Below, piece after piece: positions 33,536 to 46,494 of a stretch of 64,000 bases of DNA. The stretch is from assembly GCA_037367405.1 (NCBI GenBank), contig JAZKJV010000154.1:186001-250000 (forward strand). The letters are read 5' to 3'. A model generated the notes under the pieces. The model saw only the letters and a program-made list of their open reading frames with translations, ran no database searches and was not told the DNA's origin. The stretch's first letter is position 1; each line of letters opens with the position of its first letter. Position numbers and translations under genes: made by a program. This DNA is from Ottelia alismoides (Eukaryota; Streptophyta; Magnoliopsida; Alismatales; Hydrocharitaceae).

Positions 33536-35677
33536 ATGCATCCCAACATGGGAGACTCCATCCTCCTAATCACTATTCTCATGCAAGCCCTAATATTTGC
33601 TGCCCTCAGCTCCCCTACACCCTCCTGCTCCAACCTCCCCTTCCCGGAGGCCTGCGGCCGCCTCCCGGCCTCCCGTGGCGGCCTCCGTCGCTCGCACCTC
33701 CTCGCTGCGCTGCGACGAATCTCCATCGCGGCCGCTTCCGCCCCCGCCTCGTCCAACGACAACCGTACCCTCGCCACGTGGTCAGACTGCGTCACTCTAT
33801 TCCTAGACATGTCCTCGCGTCTACGCCTCACGCTCTCGTCCTCTCCCGGTGTCGACAGCCAGACGTGGCTCTCCGCCGCCCTCACTGACCTCGAGACGTG
33901 CCGCAACGGCTTCCTTGACTTCGGCTACGCCTCGAAACTATCCTCTTCTCCTTTCATATCCTACAATGTATCCAAGCTCATATCTAACTCTCTCGCGATC
34001 GATTCCGGTGCGTACACGACTCCGCCATCGCCACCGACGGATAAGTTCCCTAAATGGGTATCTGCCGCCGATCGGAAGCTGCTCCAGTCCACAATCTCGT
34101 TCGCGATCGCAGACCTTGTGGTTGCTCAAGATGGATCAGGAAATTACAGGTAAGTATGCACACAGACGGATACAGATCAACTATAACAATATAAGATGTA
34201 TCTCGAAAACGTAAATTACATCGTTCGTTCTTATATATAACGTGAAAATTTATGATCAGTGGTATGTCGTCGTACTAATCGTTGCTATATACCGGTCCAT
34301 TTGTATATGATATATAGGACAATAAACGATGCGGTGGCGGCGGTGGCGGGTACGAGGAGCGGGACGGGCCGGTTCGTGATATACGTGAAGGCGGGCGTGT
34401 ATGCGGAGAACGTGCAGATCCCGTCGTCCTTGACGAACCTCATGGTCGTCGGAGACGGCATCGACGCGACGATCGTCACCGGCAATAAGAACGTTCAGGA
34501 CGGCTCTACGACATTCAAGTCAGCAACCTTTGGTACGTGATTAAGTAGTAGGTTATTTAATTAGACCTTAATTTAGTCGTAACTACTTTAATTCAGTATG
34601 TACGTATTGTACAATTAACTCAGAGTTAAAAAAAGTCGCCGCCATTGATCTCTACTCTACGGCATTTGGTGTACGATAAGACGTAATAGATACGAGAAAT
34701 GTCGGGATAATAAATTAAGAAATTGAATTTCATCTTATTATGTGTTTATTGTAAATAGTGGAGTTTGATAATATTCATTAAATAATTTGTAATTATATGA
34801 TTTGAATTGATATCCGCAAATATTTTTATGTGCATCTGTATATCTGTTTTGGTACATAAATATAAATATATGTAACTGATATATTCAATAACTGTATATT
34901 TAAGTTAATCTATAAAGTATTTCTGCTATTATTTGTATCTAATATGTGTATTCCTTGTGTGTCTTCTCGGTTGTTGTTGTTGTAGCCGTCGACGGTGACG
35001 ACTTCATCGCACGGGACATCACGTTCGAGAACACTGCCGGCCCCGAGAAACACCAGGCAGTCGCCCTCCGCTCCTCCTCCGACTTCTCCGTCTTCTACCG
35101 ATGTGGATTCAAGGGCTACCAAGACACGCTCTACGTCCACTCCCAACGCCAATTCTACCGCGAATGCGATATCTATGGCACCGTAGACTTCATCTTCGGC
35201 GATGCGGCGGTGGTCCTCCAGAAATGCAACATCTACCTCCGTCGACCATTGACCGGTCAGCAGAACACGGTGACCGCGCAAGGCCGGACTGATGCAAACG
35301 AGAACACCGGCATCTCTATCCACAAATCACGCATCGCTGCGGCCTCCGATCTCCTCCCGGTGCAAGGCTCGGTACGATCGTACCTCGGGCGACCGTGGAA
35401 GCTGTACTCCAGGACGGTGTTCATGAAGTCGAGCATCGACGGCTTGATCGCGCCAGCGGGGTGGCTCGAGTGGAACGGGAACTTCGCGTTGAGCACATTG
35501 TACTATGGCGAGTACAAAAACACCGGCGCCGGAGCCGACACAAGCAAGAGGGTCACCTGGCCCGGTTATCGAGTCATCAAGAATGCGACGGAGGCCGGCC
35601 AGTTCAGCGTCGGCAGCTTCATAACGGGGAACAGTTGGCTGCCGGCCACCGGAGTGCCGTTCACTTCAGGGCTTTAG
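33536..35677 (+). CDS. Pectinesterase with inhibitor-like pro-domain, type I (PME 2)
   Basis: Three exons, 33536-34149, 34318-34532 and 34986-35677, give 506 residues with an unbroken frame. A second Met at residue 5 could also start it; either gives a signal peptide up to about residue 25. The PMEI-like pro-domain has Cys31, 40, 85 and 122; the fifth Cys of PME 1 is replaced by Ser150. One processing motif, RKLL (180-183), is present. Catalytic residues Gln300, Gln322, Asp323, Asp344 and Arg412 are in place within QAVALR, QDTL, DFIFG and GRPW. Same secreted cell-wall role as PME 1, and clearly its tandem duplicate, but with one more intron, in the GSGNYR motif. Expression cannot be read from the sequence. 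Confidence 0.95.
34150..34317 (+). other. First intron of PME 2, absent from PME 1
   Basis: 168 bases with donor GTAAGT and acceptor ATATAG, splitting the Arg205 codon in phase 2. PME 1 is continuous here. Confidence 0.85.
34533..34985 (+). other. Second intron of PME 2
   Basis: 453 bases, donor GTACGT, acceptor TTGTAG, at the same codon and phase as the only intron of PME 1. Confidence 0.9.
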
Positions 35678-35768
35678 GTTGATTAAGTGCTTCTTAATTA
35701 AGTACTCTCTACTATAATTAATGTCGTTTGAAAATCATACATGTTCTATAGTTATGTTATATAAAAGA

Positions 35769-35774
35769 AATAAA
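35769..35774 (+). terminator. Possible polyadenylation signal of PME 2
   Basis: AATAAA 92 bases after the stop codon. Plant signals are loose, so this is only a likely site. Confidence 0.4.
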
Positions 35775-36051
35775 TGCATGTACTTGTAGAACAACATAAA
35801 ATAAATATAATACAAGTGTTATAAAAGCTACCATCATCTTTCTGCGAGCCAAATTAATATTTGACGATGGATCTTATTTTGATTAGTAAATACTGATTAC
35901 GTGGAGATTCCCAAATTCGGTATTCATTCGGATTTAATTCATAAAAAAATGGATTAAATTTGAATTTGAAAATAAATAAATGGAACCTAGACAATAAGCT
36001 TGATTATATAAACGAATTAAACATCTCGAATATAGTCCGATAATTAAAATT

Positions 36052-36439
36052 GGGAAAAGGGAAGCTACACCGGGGGTGTAGCCAACTAGCTACACCCGGC
36101 TATTTTTCTCATTGATTTTTGATTTTTTTGAAGGAAACTTATGGTGGATTTACTTAGTTTATTGTGTGGAACATGTGTTTCAAATTTCATGCAAAACAAA
36201 CACTCCTTACATGCCCATCTAGAAATGGTCAATTTCAATAATTCTGAAACCGTTAAAATGTGATAGCCTTGATGGAGATGATAGAAATGCCAAATTTAGT
36301 TGAAATTGGTATGATATCATGGTGATATATAGTGATTTAAATCCTCCTAGGTTTCATTTCAAAAACACAAATAATCAATGAAAAAAATGGTCGGGTGCAG
36401 CTAGTTAGCTACACCCCCGGGTGCAGCTTCCCCAGCCCC
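36052..36439. mobile_element. Mutator-type MITE with 9-base target repeat
   Basis: 388 bp with terminal inverted repeats of about 65 bases (GGGAAGCTACACC at the left, GGGGAAGCTGCACCC read from the right), both running to ATTGATT. The target repeat ATTAAAATT occurs at 36043-36051 and 36440-36448. Within the repeat the ends can self-pair (GGTGTAGC with GCTACACC). Its interior resembles 29410-29490 in the older MITE upstream of PME 1. No coding capacity. Confidence 0.85.
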
Positions 36440-36448
36440 ATTAAAATT

Positions 36449-37141
36449 TACCAAGTATGAGAGTAAATTATAAGAGTGGAGATGACTACTTGATAACTTA
36501 AACTTAAGTATTTTGGATGGTGGTCAGGTCCAATTTTCCTCGATACAATCCGAAGACCAAAGCAAGAGTCTTTACATACGCGGGATCAGTCTGAACGGTT
36601 GGGCTAGGATTTGAGACATCTCAACAACTAACTTTCATGTGAATTATGATCCATATATTGTTTGATAGAGAAGGGGGTAAAATGGCTTGTTCTTTACTGA
36701 ATTTAAGGAAGATTATCAAAAATCAAATATTTGCACTCAGCTTTGAGTGCAAGAAGAGTGACATCGTTTAGAGATATAATTAAATTTGCACTAGAACAAG
36801 CACTCTTGAGATCTGTTTCGACTCCTTGTTGGGTTAAGATCCTACCGTGGTTTTACGGCTTGTTAGCAAACTTGCAGGTTTCCGACATTGTTTCTATTAT
36901 TTCCCGTCTTCTTTTCATTTTTTATGTGTTTTGAATTTTCCACCGTTGTTTAAGTTGTATGTGATTGGCTAGAGTTCCTAAGAATTTTCTCTTATTGGTT
37001 TGTGCAAAATAGAGACATGGGTCTACACACTCCAATATAAGTTCTCGTAAAATAATCAATTCTTGCACCATTAATCAAATTTGGGGGAGAATGCTACATG
37101 TAGCAGCCAGCTTGGCTGCTACATGCAGCAGCCTCCCGGTT
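36449..37141. other. Host sequence and MITE half-end
   Basis: AT-rich sequence; the small open frame at 36731-36934 has no recognisable feature. Near 37085-37138 lie GCTACATG and GCAGCAGCC repeats that pair with each other and look like one end of a third Mutator-type MITE. Its other end was not found. Element C's LTR fragment starts about 37142. Confidence 0.4.
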
Positions 37142-37533
37142 CTCAATTATAAAATAGAAAAACATATTTTTGATATTTTTGTAGAATTTTTATATTTTTG
37201 TTGGATTTTGGAACTTTCTGATTTTTATCATTTTATTTTTTTTTCCATTTTTTAGGGATTTTTGTTTTCTAAACTCAATAAATGCTCAAATATATTATAT
37301 ATATTTTTGAATTTTTAGAAAATTTTATATTTTTTTGATATTTTCTAAGATAAACAGGAAGAATGTGGCTCCTATTTGATTTTTAATAAATCATTAAATG
37401 CTTAAAAATGTCAAACAAATGCAAAGCGTGAAAATACATGGCAAAATGCATCGAATCCTATTTTTGTGGATTTTTAGGAACATAATAGGTATTTTTAATA
37501 ATTAGATAGATAACACAAAAATACATGTCCTAG
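37142..37533 (-). mobile_element. 3' LTR of element C, left fragment
   Basis: Resembles the U5-side part of the element A LTR ('CCTATTTTTGTGGA-TTTTTAG' near 37450). The far end of the LTR is missing. It ends in CCTAG (37529-37533), the target of solo LTR 1, and continues at 41095. Confidence 0.7.
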
Positions 37534-40500
37534 TGATGAATACCCATTCATCACTCTTTATTCTTATATTTTAGCTATAAAAACCTTTGCAAATACATGT
37601 AGATATGTGTAAATACAAATAATTACCAAAAGCATGCATTGTGTAAAAACCTATAATTAGCATGTTTTTGTGCAAAAATAAAAGAATAAAGATTAAAAAG
37701 AAAAAGAGGGAAATATTTAAGATAAATATTGAGCAACCTAACCCAAGGGAGGGTTCAGCATGGGCCTGACCGCATAAAAGCCAAAGTAGAGGGAGATAGG
37801 GGCTCAGGAGTGTAAATATTTATGTAAATAAATATAGATATATTTTCCTCACCAAAAATATGCTTGTAAATACTTGTATATATTTAGAAAAATATAAAAA
37901 CAAAATAAAAAGATAAAAATCAAAAAGGGAACAAAAACATCACCTTCACCATGTACATAAACCACACCTATGTATTTATTTAGCCTTGTAAATATATAAA
38001 ATTAATTTTTATAATTTTTGTAACTAGTCTATGTTATATATTGTAAATAAATAAAATAAAAACAATGAAAACAAAAACAAAACAAAAATAGAAAAATTAA
38101 AAATACAAAAATACATTGTACATATACCATGTATATAGATGTACATATATATTTATTTTACCTATGTAAATAAATAATAATAATCAAATAAAAATACCTT
38201 TTTATTCCTTATTTTATAATGAAAATAAATAAAATATAAAATAGGAATAAAATTGCACAAAAATAACATTTAAAAATCAAAAATCCAAACCCTATATATT
38301 GTATATATACCTATATATAGTACATATTATGTATATAGCCTATTTTTATTTCCAAAAATTAATTAAAAATCACTAAAAAATAGAAAAAAAATAAAATAAA
38401 AATATTTCATGTTTTGAGTTTTTGCAGATTCGGCCCCTAGCTACCCATATTTGTCACTTCAAGATCCAGCCACGTGGCCGAATCCCATTGGGTCCTGGGG
38501 ATGTTGACCGACCGGTCAACTAGCCCCCCCAGGACCACTTCCCACGGGTCTGAGCTCCGGACCCGACTTCTCCTATTTCTACCCGCTCGACCCGACACCC
38601 ATTTCCCTAAAACCCGGCTCCGTTTTGAACCTCCCACATCCGACACATTCGCCGAGCATCCACCTCGGGATCCGCGCGCTTCATCGACCTACCCGAGCCC
38701 GTCTTAGCCGGACCCCTCCAACGCATATAACCGAGCTCCGCCACCTTCTCTCTCCATCTTTGGCCATTCGCCTCATTCTCCAGTGAGCTCCAGAGAGTGT
38801 GTGAGGTGACAGCTCTCATCCCCGACCTGTTGCAGCGAGGAGAGGGAGTGAATCCATCGATCCGGCGACGTAGCCGCCGCAGCTCCGCCACCAGCGAGAG
38901 CTCCGAGCCTCGGGCAGAGACGACCCTCGAGGCGACGACCAGGAGCATCCCCAGCTCCTTCCCAGTCTATTCCTTCACCCAGGTAACCCCTTAGGCTACC
39001 CATTTCCCTTAATTTCCAGTTTCGCCCAATTTGCGCCGCCGTCGTATTTCTCCGATTCATCCCGGTTCCGACCACTATCCGATCATCGGAATCGACCCTC
39101 ACGTTCGCCTTCGTCCGACGCACGTTTTTCATCCACTCACTCAACCCAGCTCGCACAGGAGCTGGGAACCGAGCTCCTCCGTCCACCCCCTTCGCCGGAG
39201 CTCGCCGTCCCGACGCACCAGCCACCCCCACTTCGCCTAACCAGGTCGAGGCAATTTGCCCTCGACCCGTGAGTCTTCTGGTGCTCTTTTCAGGTTGAAA
39301 CGAGGGCTGTCTGAGGCCCTTCGCCACTCAGCCAGGAGACCCAGCTCCGCCGATGCCGTCCGAGCTCTCCGGAGCTTGGCTCGATCATCGGACCCTACCG
39401 GCAGGCGCGGGAGCCTTCCGCGATTCTTCTCCGACCTTCAGAAGGCGCCCCGGAGGACCCTAGCGCACGCAAGAGCCCGGCGAAGCTCGCCGGGGACCTG
39501 TTCTTCGAGGACCCTCCATCGCCGTCGATCGCCCCGCCTCGCTCCAGTTTAGATCCTGGCCGTCCATCCTTGGAGCTGCCAGCACCGTCCGATCGGAGGA
39601 GGGACGATCCGGAGCGCCCACCATCCGCAGCCGTCAGATCCACACGTGGCGCGCATCCAACGCCCCCGCTTAATAAAGGGTAATTTACCCTTAGGCCCCG
39701 CTTTTATTTTTATTTCGTTTTAGTCCTGTAAATAGTAAAATCAGTTGTTTAGTTTTAGGTTAAATTGCACATTGGACCCTGAGCTTTAGTTATTTGCATG
39801 TATACCCCTACCTGTTGTGGACACGTGCTTCGACACGTGATTTGTTTGGGTTATTTGCAGTAGATGCCCTTGTAGTTCTGGATGTTATAAATTGAATGAA
39901 AAGTTTCTCTTATTTGCACTTCTACCCCTGTGAATGATTTATTTCCGCATGTGCGTTTTATTTTGGGTAAATTGCAGATAGGGCCCCTGGACTTTTGGTA
40001 CCTGTTACCAATAAGTCCTCGGGACTTATTTTTCTTACATCTAGGTCCCTGAGTGCCCCAGACACGCGCGTGGCGCGTGTTTTGCTGGGTATTTTGCACC
40101 AGGACCCCCAGAACTTTGGGTATTTGCACTTTGGTCCCTGTGCACAGTACCCTTCCTTTATTTTTGAATAAAATATCAAATCACCTCCAAATCCAACGAA
40201 AATTTGATACATGGCTCCTGCCATGATGTAGGATTTTTATAAATTTTTGAGGACATTTTTGATTTTATTTGGTATTTTTAAAAATTCAAAAACCTTCATT
40301 TTTATTACTGTCCAGTTTGAAACTTCACAAAAAAATATAAAAATTCACTTAAAAATTCTATAAAAATTAGCTACTGTTTGTTTTACTTAGCTTGATTTTC
40401 GAGCCAATTTTGGCTATTTTTCATTACTGGAAAACACTAAAAACTTAAAAACACTCAAAAATCCATAAAAATTCTAGTAAATAAATTAAAAATCCAAAAA

Positions 40501-41094
40501 CAATAAAATTGGTACCTAAATTTTCCTTGTTTTATCTACTTTACAGGAAAATTACCGCCAAGCCATTTTAAGGCTCTTAGATATTTTATCTAGGGCTTTT
40601 TGGCTCGACTGGACAGTACCCTTTATCTTTGCCACTGTTTGATTTTTAGAAAATAAAATAAACATCAGAAAATTATCAAAAATTCACCAAAAACACTAAA
40701 AAATATAAAATACATAAAAATATTTTTGTTTGAATTTTTGGTTGAATTTTTGTGCATTTAATAATTTGTTGAAGTGTGTGCCTTCTTTGTTTTCTTATTT
40801 TCTTAATTACTTAAAAAATCCAAAAAAAATATAAAAATAATTAAAAACCACTAAAAATATTTTCTTTCTTTATTTTCTTTATTTTTACTACTTCGTAGGC
40901 CTCTCGGCCAACCCGTGCTCCTTCGACCCTGGGTGCTATACCAGGTTAATCACATAGCAGGACCGTTATCTCGTGATTTTATTGATTTTATCTGTTTCGA
41001 GTGGTTCATTTTTCTTGATACACATCGTCTGATCGCTTGGGTCGCGACGACCTATTTTCAGTACCTTATACCCGAGTGATCAGGCCTGTTATCA
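37534..41094 (+). mobile_element. Solo LTR 1 (Athila-like, TGATGAATAC family)
   Basis: 3,561 bp starting TGATGAATACCC and ending GTTATCA, flanked by CCTAG on both sides (37529-37533, 41095-41099). A single LTR with one target repeat is the product of recombination between the two LTRs of a former element. Layout matches the Athila LTRs: AT-rich U3, GC-rich block (38440-39660), ACGT-core hairpins (39821-39839, 40062-40080), and a conserved CCAGG hairpin near 40925-40950. Inside is a paired W-box, GTTGACC...GGTCAAC (38503-38520). Small plus-strand open frames are not considered genes. Confidence 0.9.
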
Positions 41095-44000
41095 CCTAGC
41101 AGGGGCACAAATGCAAACAAAATAAACATCGAGGGGCTCTGTGAAATTACACCAAAAATATGCAATGTTTATTTAATTTTTAAAGACTAATTTCCAATTA
41201 CAAAACCCATCAGGGTACTCATGCAATTTACCCATCACGTAGGACAATACGTGATGCACGCTGGGAGGGACTAAAGTGCAAATACAGGAAAGTTCAGGGA
41301 TCTCTCAGTAATTTTCACAAAAATATATAACGTGCCTTAAATTTTTTAGACTATTTAATAATTACACAAACTTGCAGGGGCATCCCTGTAATTTTGCCAC
41401 CTCACGTGGGACTGCATGTGAGGTGTCGTGGACTGGACCTATTTGTAAATATAAAAAGCTCAGGGTCCTTTATGCAAAATTTCTACTTATTTTTACACGT
41501 TATACTTCATTTACAGTATTAAATAATAGATACAAAAAAGCAGGGTTTAGATGTGCAATTTATCCCATTAAAAGCGAGGGCGGATGGTCTGGATTATTTC
41601 ACGAATACACGTGTCACGCATCCGACGATTGATGACCTTCGTGGATCAACGTCTGAGATTAGATCAGCTGGCTGATCGGACGGTGACGACTTGGGGTGAT
41701 TTGATGGCTCTGCTGCGATCTGGAGCTTCCTTCTTGATCGGACGGCTACAGGAAGGGCTAGAAGAACAGGGACGAAGCTCACCTAGGGCGAGCTTTGATA
41801 GATCGTTGCGGACTCCTCCGACCTTCTCCTTCGCTGATGAGAGTCTCCACGCGTTCCTGGAAGTCTCCTACGTCGATTGATGCCTTCGATAGGGTACCTG
41901 GAGCTCCGACGGGCTCAGGCAAGGTCGATGAAGGTTGCGAGCTCTAGGTGCCTCTTATTCCTTCAGAAGTCGATCCTTGCGGGTCTTTTTGGTGCTCCGG
42001 ACTTGCAGAAACATTAGGTGCAAGAAAACGGGGGTCCTGGAGGCCCTAATGGTGGTAAGATGAAGCGAAGTGAGGCGGGCGGAGGTGCTCTAGCGAACGA
42101 CAGAGTTGAGCACCTAGATCTCCATATCCATGATGGATCTGGGGGAAGCGAGATGCACGGGGTGATCGTAGGATGATCAAGAATGAAGTGGTCACGGGGA
42201 ATACATCAGAGAGGCACTGATGACATGCGGAGGAGCTCGTCGGAGCTCAACTCCGGTGAAGTACGGGGTGACTTGATTAAGCTATAAACTAACTATTGGA
42301 AATAAAAGCTAGGATCAAATTAAGCAAAATAAATGGAAAAGATTCAGCTCTTATACCTAGGATGACCAGGGAGCAGGGTCGCCGGTGACGACGGCCATGG
42401 GTGCACCCCCTTGCTCCTGGAGCGAGGCCAAGCACTGCAAATGATCTCCCTATCACGAGGAACAATCCAAGATGCTGACCCAAGGCTTGCAAGGCTTTAA
42501 TGGTGATCAAATTTGACGAAGAAGGCGGAGGTTTTATTTATAGACCTTATTGAGAACCTTATTGACCGGGGAAAAATGAATATTTGGGCATATGTACACG
42601 TGATTAGAGATCATGGCATGTATGTACAATGATCAATGATCATTTCGTATGAAGGGAGAAATGGCGATTGAGCGACGAGACGCCCAAGAAAAGGGAGGAA
42701 ATCGTGGGAAAACCAGTCTGCACGTCAAATCCAGAAGGCAGTTGACCATGGTCAACATTTGACACAACCCTAATGGTCCACGTCAACCGCTAAACGACAA
42801 AATAACAGGTTTTATTCGAAAATATTTTAATTTAAAATAGTAATGATTTCACTAATTTTTTAGTATAAAATAAAAAATTATTTCTAATTTTATGTAGTAT
42901 TTGATTATGATTTTATTTATTTTTTTGGTGTATTCTCTTAGTAGTTAATTTTTAATGGAGTATATATAGGTATATTCACCTATGTTTCACACATTTTTTT
43001 TATTTTGTATATTTTATTTCATTATTTTATTCTTTTATTTTATATATGTATAACTTATTTTTGTTAATATGAATATGTTTTTATTTTATTTTTATGATGT
43101 AATTTGTATACTTAAATAAATAAGTATGTATATTCTTGGGTATATTTATATGTGTGTTACCTATGTTTTATATGCATCTTTTTTATTTTAATATATTTTA
43201 TTGAGTTTTATTTTGATTTCGCATTTTTAATAGAATATATATAATATTTACAATATTATAAAAATATAAAGAATAAGGAAATAAAATAATAAAATTCCCT
43301 TTTATTTATATACAAGTATAGTCATAGGTATTTTATCTATGGTTCTCATAGACTTATTTTATTTTGCATTTTCCTTTTGGTTTTATTTTGGTTTTAATAT
43401 GCATCTATGTCATAAATAATATTTACGAAATTATAAAAATGTAAATATGTAAAAATGATGAGTAATAAATAAAATTAATATTTTAATCGGTATAATGTAC
43501 AATAGGGGTCAAAAACCTAACTTTCACATAGTAACTCCAAAAAATACAAAACCACCACCATTAAATAGTTCGTGAAAAGTTATAAACAATTAGAGATGAT
43601 TTTGATATGTTTTGAGTGTTTATTTGAGAGATATGTGTATGTGAAGTTGGATTTATGGCTTTTTATTTTGTGTATAAAATGAACATTGTATATTATTTTT
43701 GTACAAACTCAATTTTGTATTTTTACTTACAATATCACCTACAACTTTCATGTACTGAATTTCTTCATTTGATGAATAAATAATAAAGAATAAAATAGGA
43801 GTCAAAACTGCTTAAATAATGAATAAAAGAATTTGGTTTTTTATTGTCTTTTTGGCCCTTATCTCCCTCTACTTTATTCCTTATCGACCAACTCAATTCT
43901 TGACTTGGTCTCGGGGTTTAGGGTCATAAAATATTTTCGATATTTTATTCCTTTTTCTTTTATTCTCTTTATTCTAATTTTGGTATTAAAAACAGTATTA

Positions 44001-44123
44001 TTTATACAATAAATGTAATAAATGATGGATGTTATTTTGTACAAATTAATGTTATTTACATGCATTAGCTAGGATTTCCAAGGCCAAAATGATAGAATAA
44101 AGGTGATGAAATGGGATTCATCA
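41095..44123 (-). mobile_element. 3' LTR of element C, main part
   Basis: Resumes after solo LTR 1 and ends GGATTCATCA at 44123, next to the polypurine tract. It follows the element A LTR in order: 'CAGGGG..TGCAAA' phrases, hairpins CATCACGTA/TACGTGATG (41233-41256) and CACCTCAC/GTGAGGTG (41398-41425), a GC-rich block (41580-42530), and a perfect 16-base W-box palindrome at 42741-42756. U3 'CTCCCTCTACTTTATTCC' lies near 43863. No genes. Confidence 0.82.
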
Positions 44124-44136
44124 CCCCTCTATACTT
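44124..44136 (-). promoter_or_regulatory. Polypurine tract of element C
   Basis: Sense strand AAGTATAGAGGGG directly beside the LTR end at 44123; one A interrupts the G run found in A. Confidence 0.7.
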
Positions 44137-46494
44137 GCCTTTGCTAGTCCCTAGCAAACACTTATGCAATAAGTACCAACAAGAATAAAGAAGAAAAGAA
44201 AAAGAAAGAGTAAAGAAGATTGATTTTAGTTGTTAAACTTGTCTTTTCAAAATTAAAGTTTGGAGCTCAAGTTAGACCTTGATGTGAGAATGTGTGTGGA
44301 ACCTGGTCAGGAACCAAATTTAAAGCACCACATCCTTCGAGAGTCACAGAACTCGGTTCAAACCACCTCAATAGCCAGGTCGGAACTAGCCTACATCATA
44401 CGCAAACCCTTATGACTATAAAGCTGACTTGTAAAGTGTAAGTGATAGTGGATCTCCCTAACTGAAATGATAAAGGAACTGACTTCTCCAGAATGACAAT
44501 CCAATGATTCCCCGATCCAGCACTTTGTCCTTGAGGAGTGGGGTATTCCCTTCTAAGTTCAAGTGGCATCTAACTCAAGAGGAGGAGGTGAAGAAAAGAA
44601 TGGACGATAACAGTGTAGCTATCTATCCTGGGTTGTATGACCAGTGTAGTCAAGTCATCCAACTGCGCGTGCATTTTATTTTTATTTGCAGGCATGTCTA
44701 CTTTTTTGGAGTTTTTTTTCAACATACTAGTTACAGCAGCATTTACATAAGGAGTTTTTCCTCTTGAGCCAGAAGACTATCCCTCTTTTGAAGCTTTAAA
44801 CCCACACTCTCATGTCATTCGACTTCATGGCAACTGGACTGGGTTGGGGTGCATTTCCCTCCCTAGACGAGGATGAATGTTTCCACCCGTGTGCATCTCA
44901 GACTGGCAAATCCAATCCCCTCACCACTCCAACTGAGTTGAGCCAAGTGAAAGGTGCAAGTGTCCAAGTTAGGTCACGGTCGACCAGAGTCATGTGTGCG
45001 TCTCGAAAAGTTCTAGTTAGTCAGTTGAGGTGACTTGAACCCAGCCCTAAGTCTCGAAGAATTAAGTCCCAATGGACCTGACGTACCTTAAACCTAGTTC
45101 CCGTAAGGTTCGAGTGCAGTTAGGTGTAGTAAGGTCCAACCAAGCTCCAATCTTCGACTTTATTGGACTTGTTCAATCATCAAGCTCAATTGAAAAGAAT
45201 ATGAATGCCATGTAAATGCTATGTATAATGATGTAAAGAACGATGCAATTTTTCAAAGAATTTGCAAACAAAAAGAATTTTTACACAAAGAATGTTTCAA
45301 ATAGAATTTTTGTACACACAAGGTATAAAATATTTACAGCTATTTACACGGACGTGCTCATTTTCATTTATTTAAAAACTATCAAGACTTTACAGGTTTC
45401 AACAAGTTATTTTATAAGTGTATATATAACGGGTTAAAGAATTTTATGTATTTTTTTAATTATATACACGTTTTATTGATACATTGATTCCTCAAATTTA
45501 TTTGAAAATGATTTTTGAAAACTATAGTACAAAATAATTTTTGCAAATACTTACAGATATTTGAAAGTCCTTTTGCAAAGATTTATCAAACTGTATATAC
45601 CTTTTACAAACATTTTCAAACTCATTTGCAAATAGATTTTCAAAGCTTTTATTTCACATAAAGGAAAGAATTTTTGCAAATCAAAATATTTTTACAAAGG
45701 TTGAAAATATTCCACAAAAAGTTTTCCAAACGGGTCACACAATTTTTCAAATCATTTTGCAAAAATATTTTTAACCTGATTTATTAATCAGTATATACAA
45801 GAAGGATGGTTACATACAAAAATATTTTTGTATTTTTAGTTTTGCATATATTTTTGTGATTCTTGAAAATGGGTACATATCTTTACAAGGAGAGATATCT
45901 TATGTATAGAAGGGTTTTAGTTCTTAAAGGATTTACAAGGGATGATCGCTCATTGCTATACATGTATAAAGACTTTTGAGTGTAGTGTATACACTCCTCA
46001 AACTTATTTTGAAAATCATTTTTCAACAGTTTGAAAACTATAGTCCAACATAATTTTAATAAATGATCTTTACAAATATTTACACATATTTGAAAATCAT
46101 TTTACAAAGGTTTTTCAAATAGTATATATAGATTTTTCAAAATATTTTTACAATCATTTTCCAACCATTTGCAAATCGCTTTTCAAACATTTTTATTTCA
46201 CGCAAAGAAAAAAATTGCAAACAAAAATATTTACAAATGTTAAACACTTTTTACAAAATATTTTCTAAACAGCTTTCAAAAGGTTTTTCAAAAAGAGTTT
46301 CAAACTATTTTTCAAACATTTTGCCAAAGTATTTTTGCATGATTTATTAATCAGAATGTACAAAAAGAGTTAGAGGAGCTATAAACATCTTTTTATTAGA
46401 AGATTTTGATGAATTTAACATTATTTTTAGCTATAGGTGTTATTAAAATACAAAAGTATGAGTTATGGCTTAAAGTATATATATAGTATATACG
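44137..46494 (-). mobile_element. 3' noncoding region of element C with internal duplication
   Basis: Homologous to 8772-10734 in element A. The part around 45480-45800 is repeated as 45990-46360: both carry 'AAACTATAGT-CAA-ATAATTTT', 'TATTTCAC' and the small hairpin with ATTTATTAATCAG (45779 and 46343). A and B carry this unit once. No gene. Confidence 0.7.

Noticed and set aside
36731..36934. A 67-residue plus-strand frame in the host island.
   Set aside because: No start context, domain or relative; length is expected by chance.
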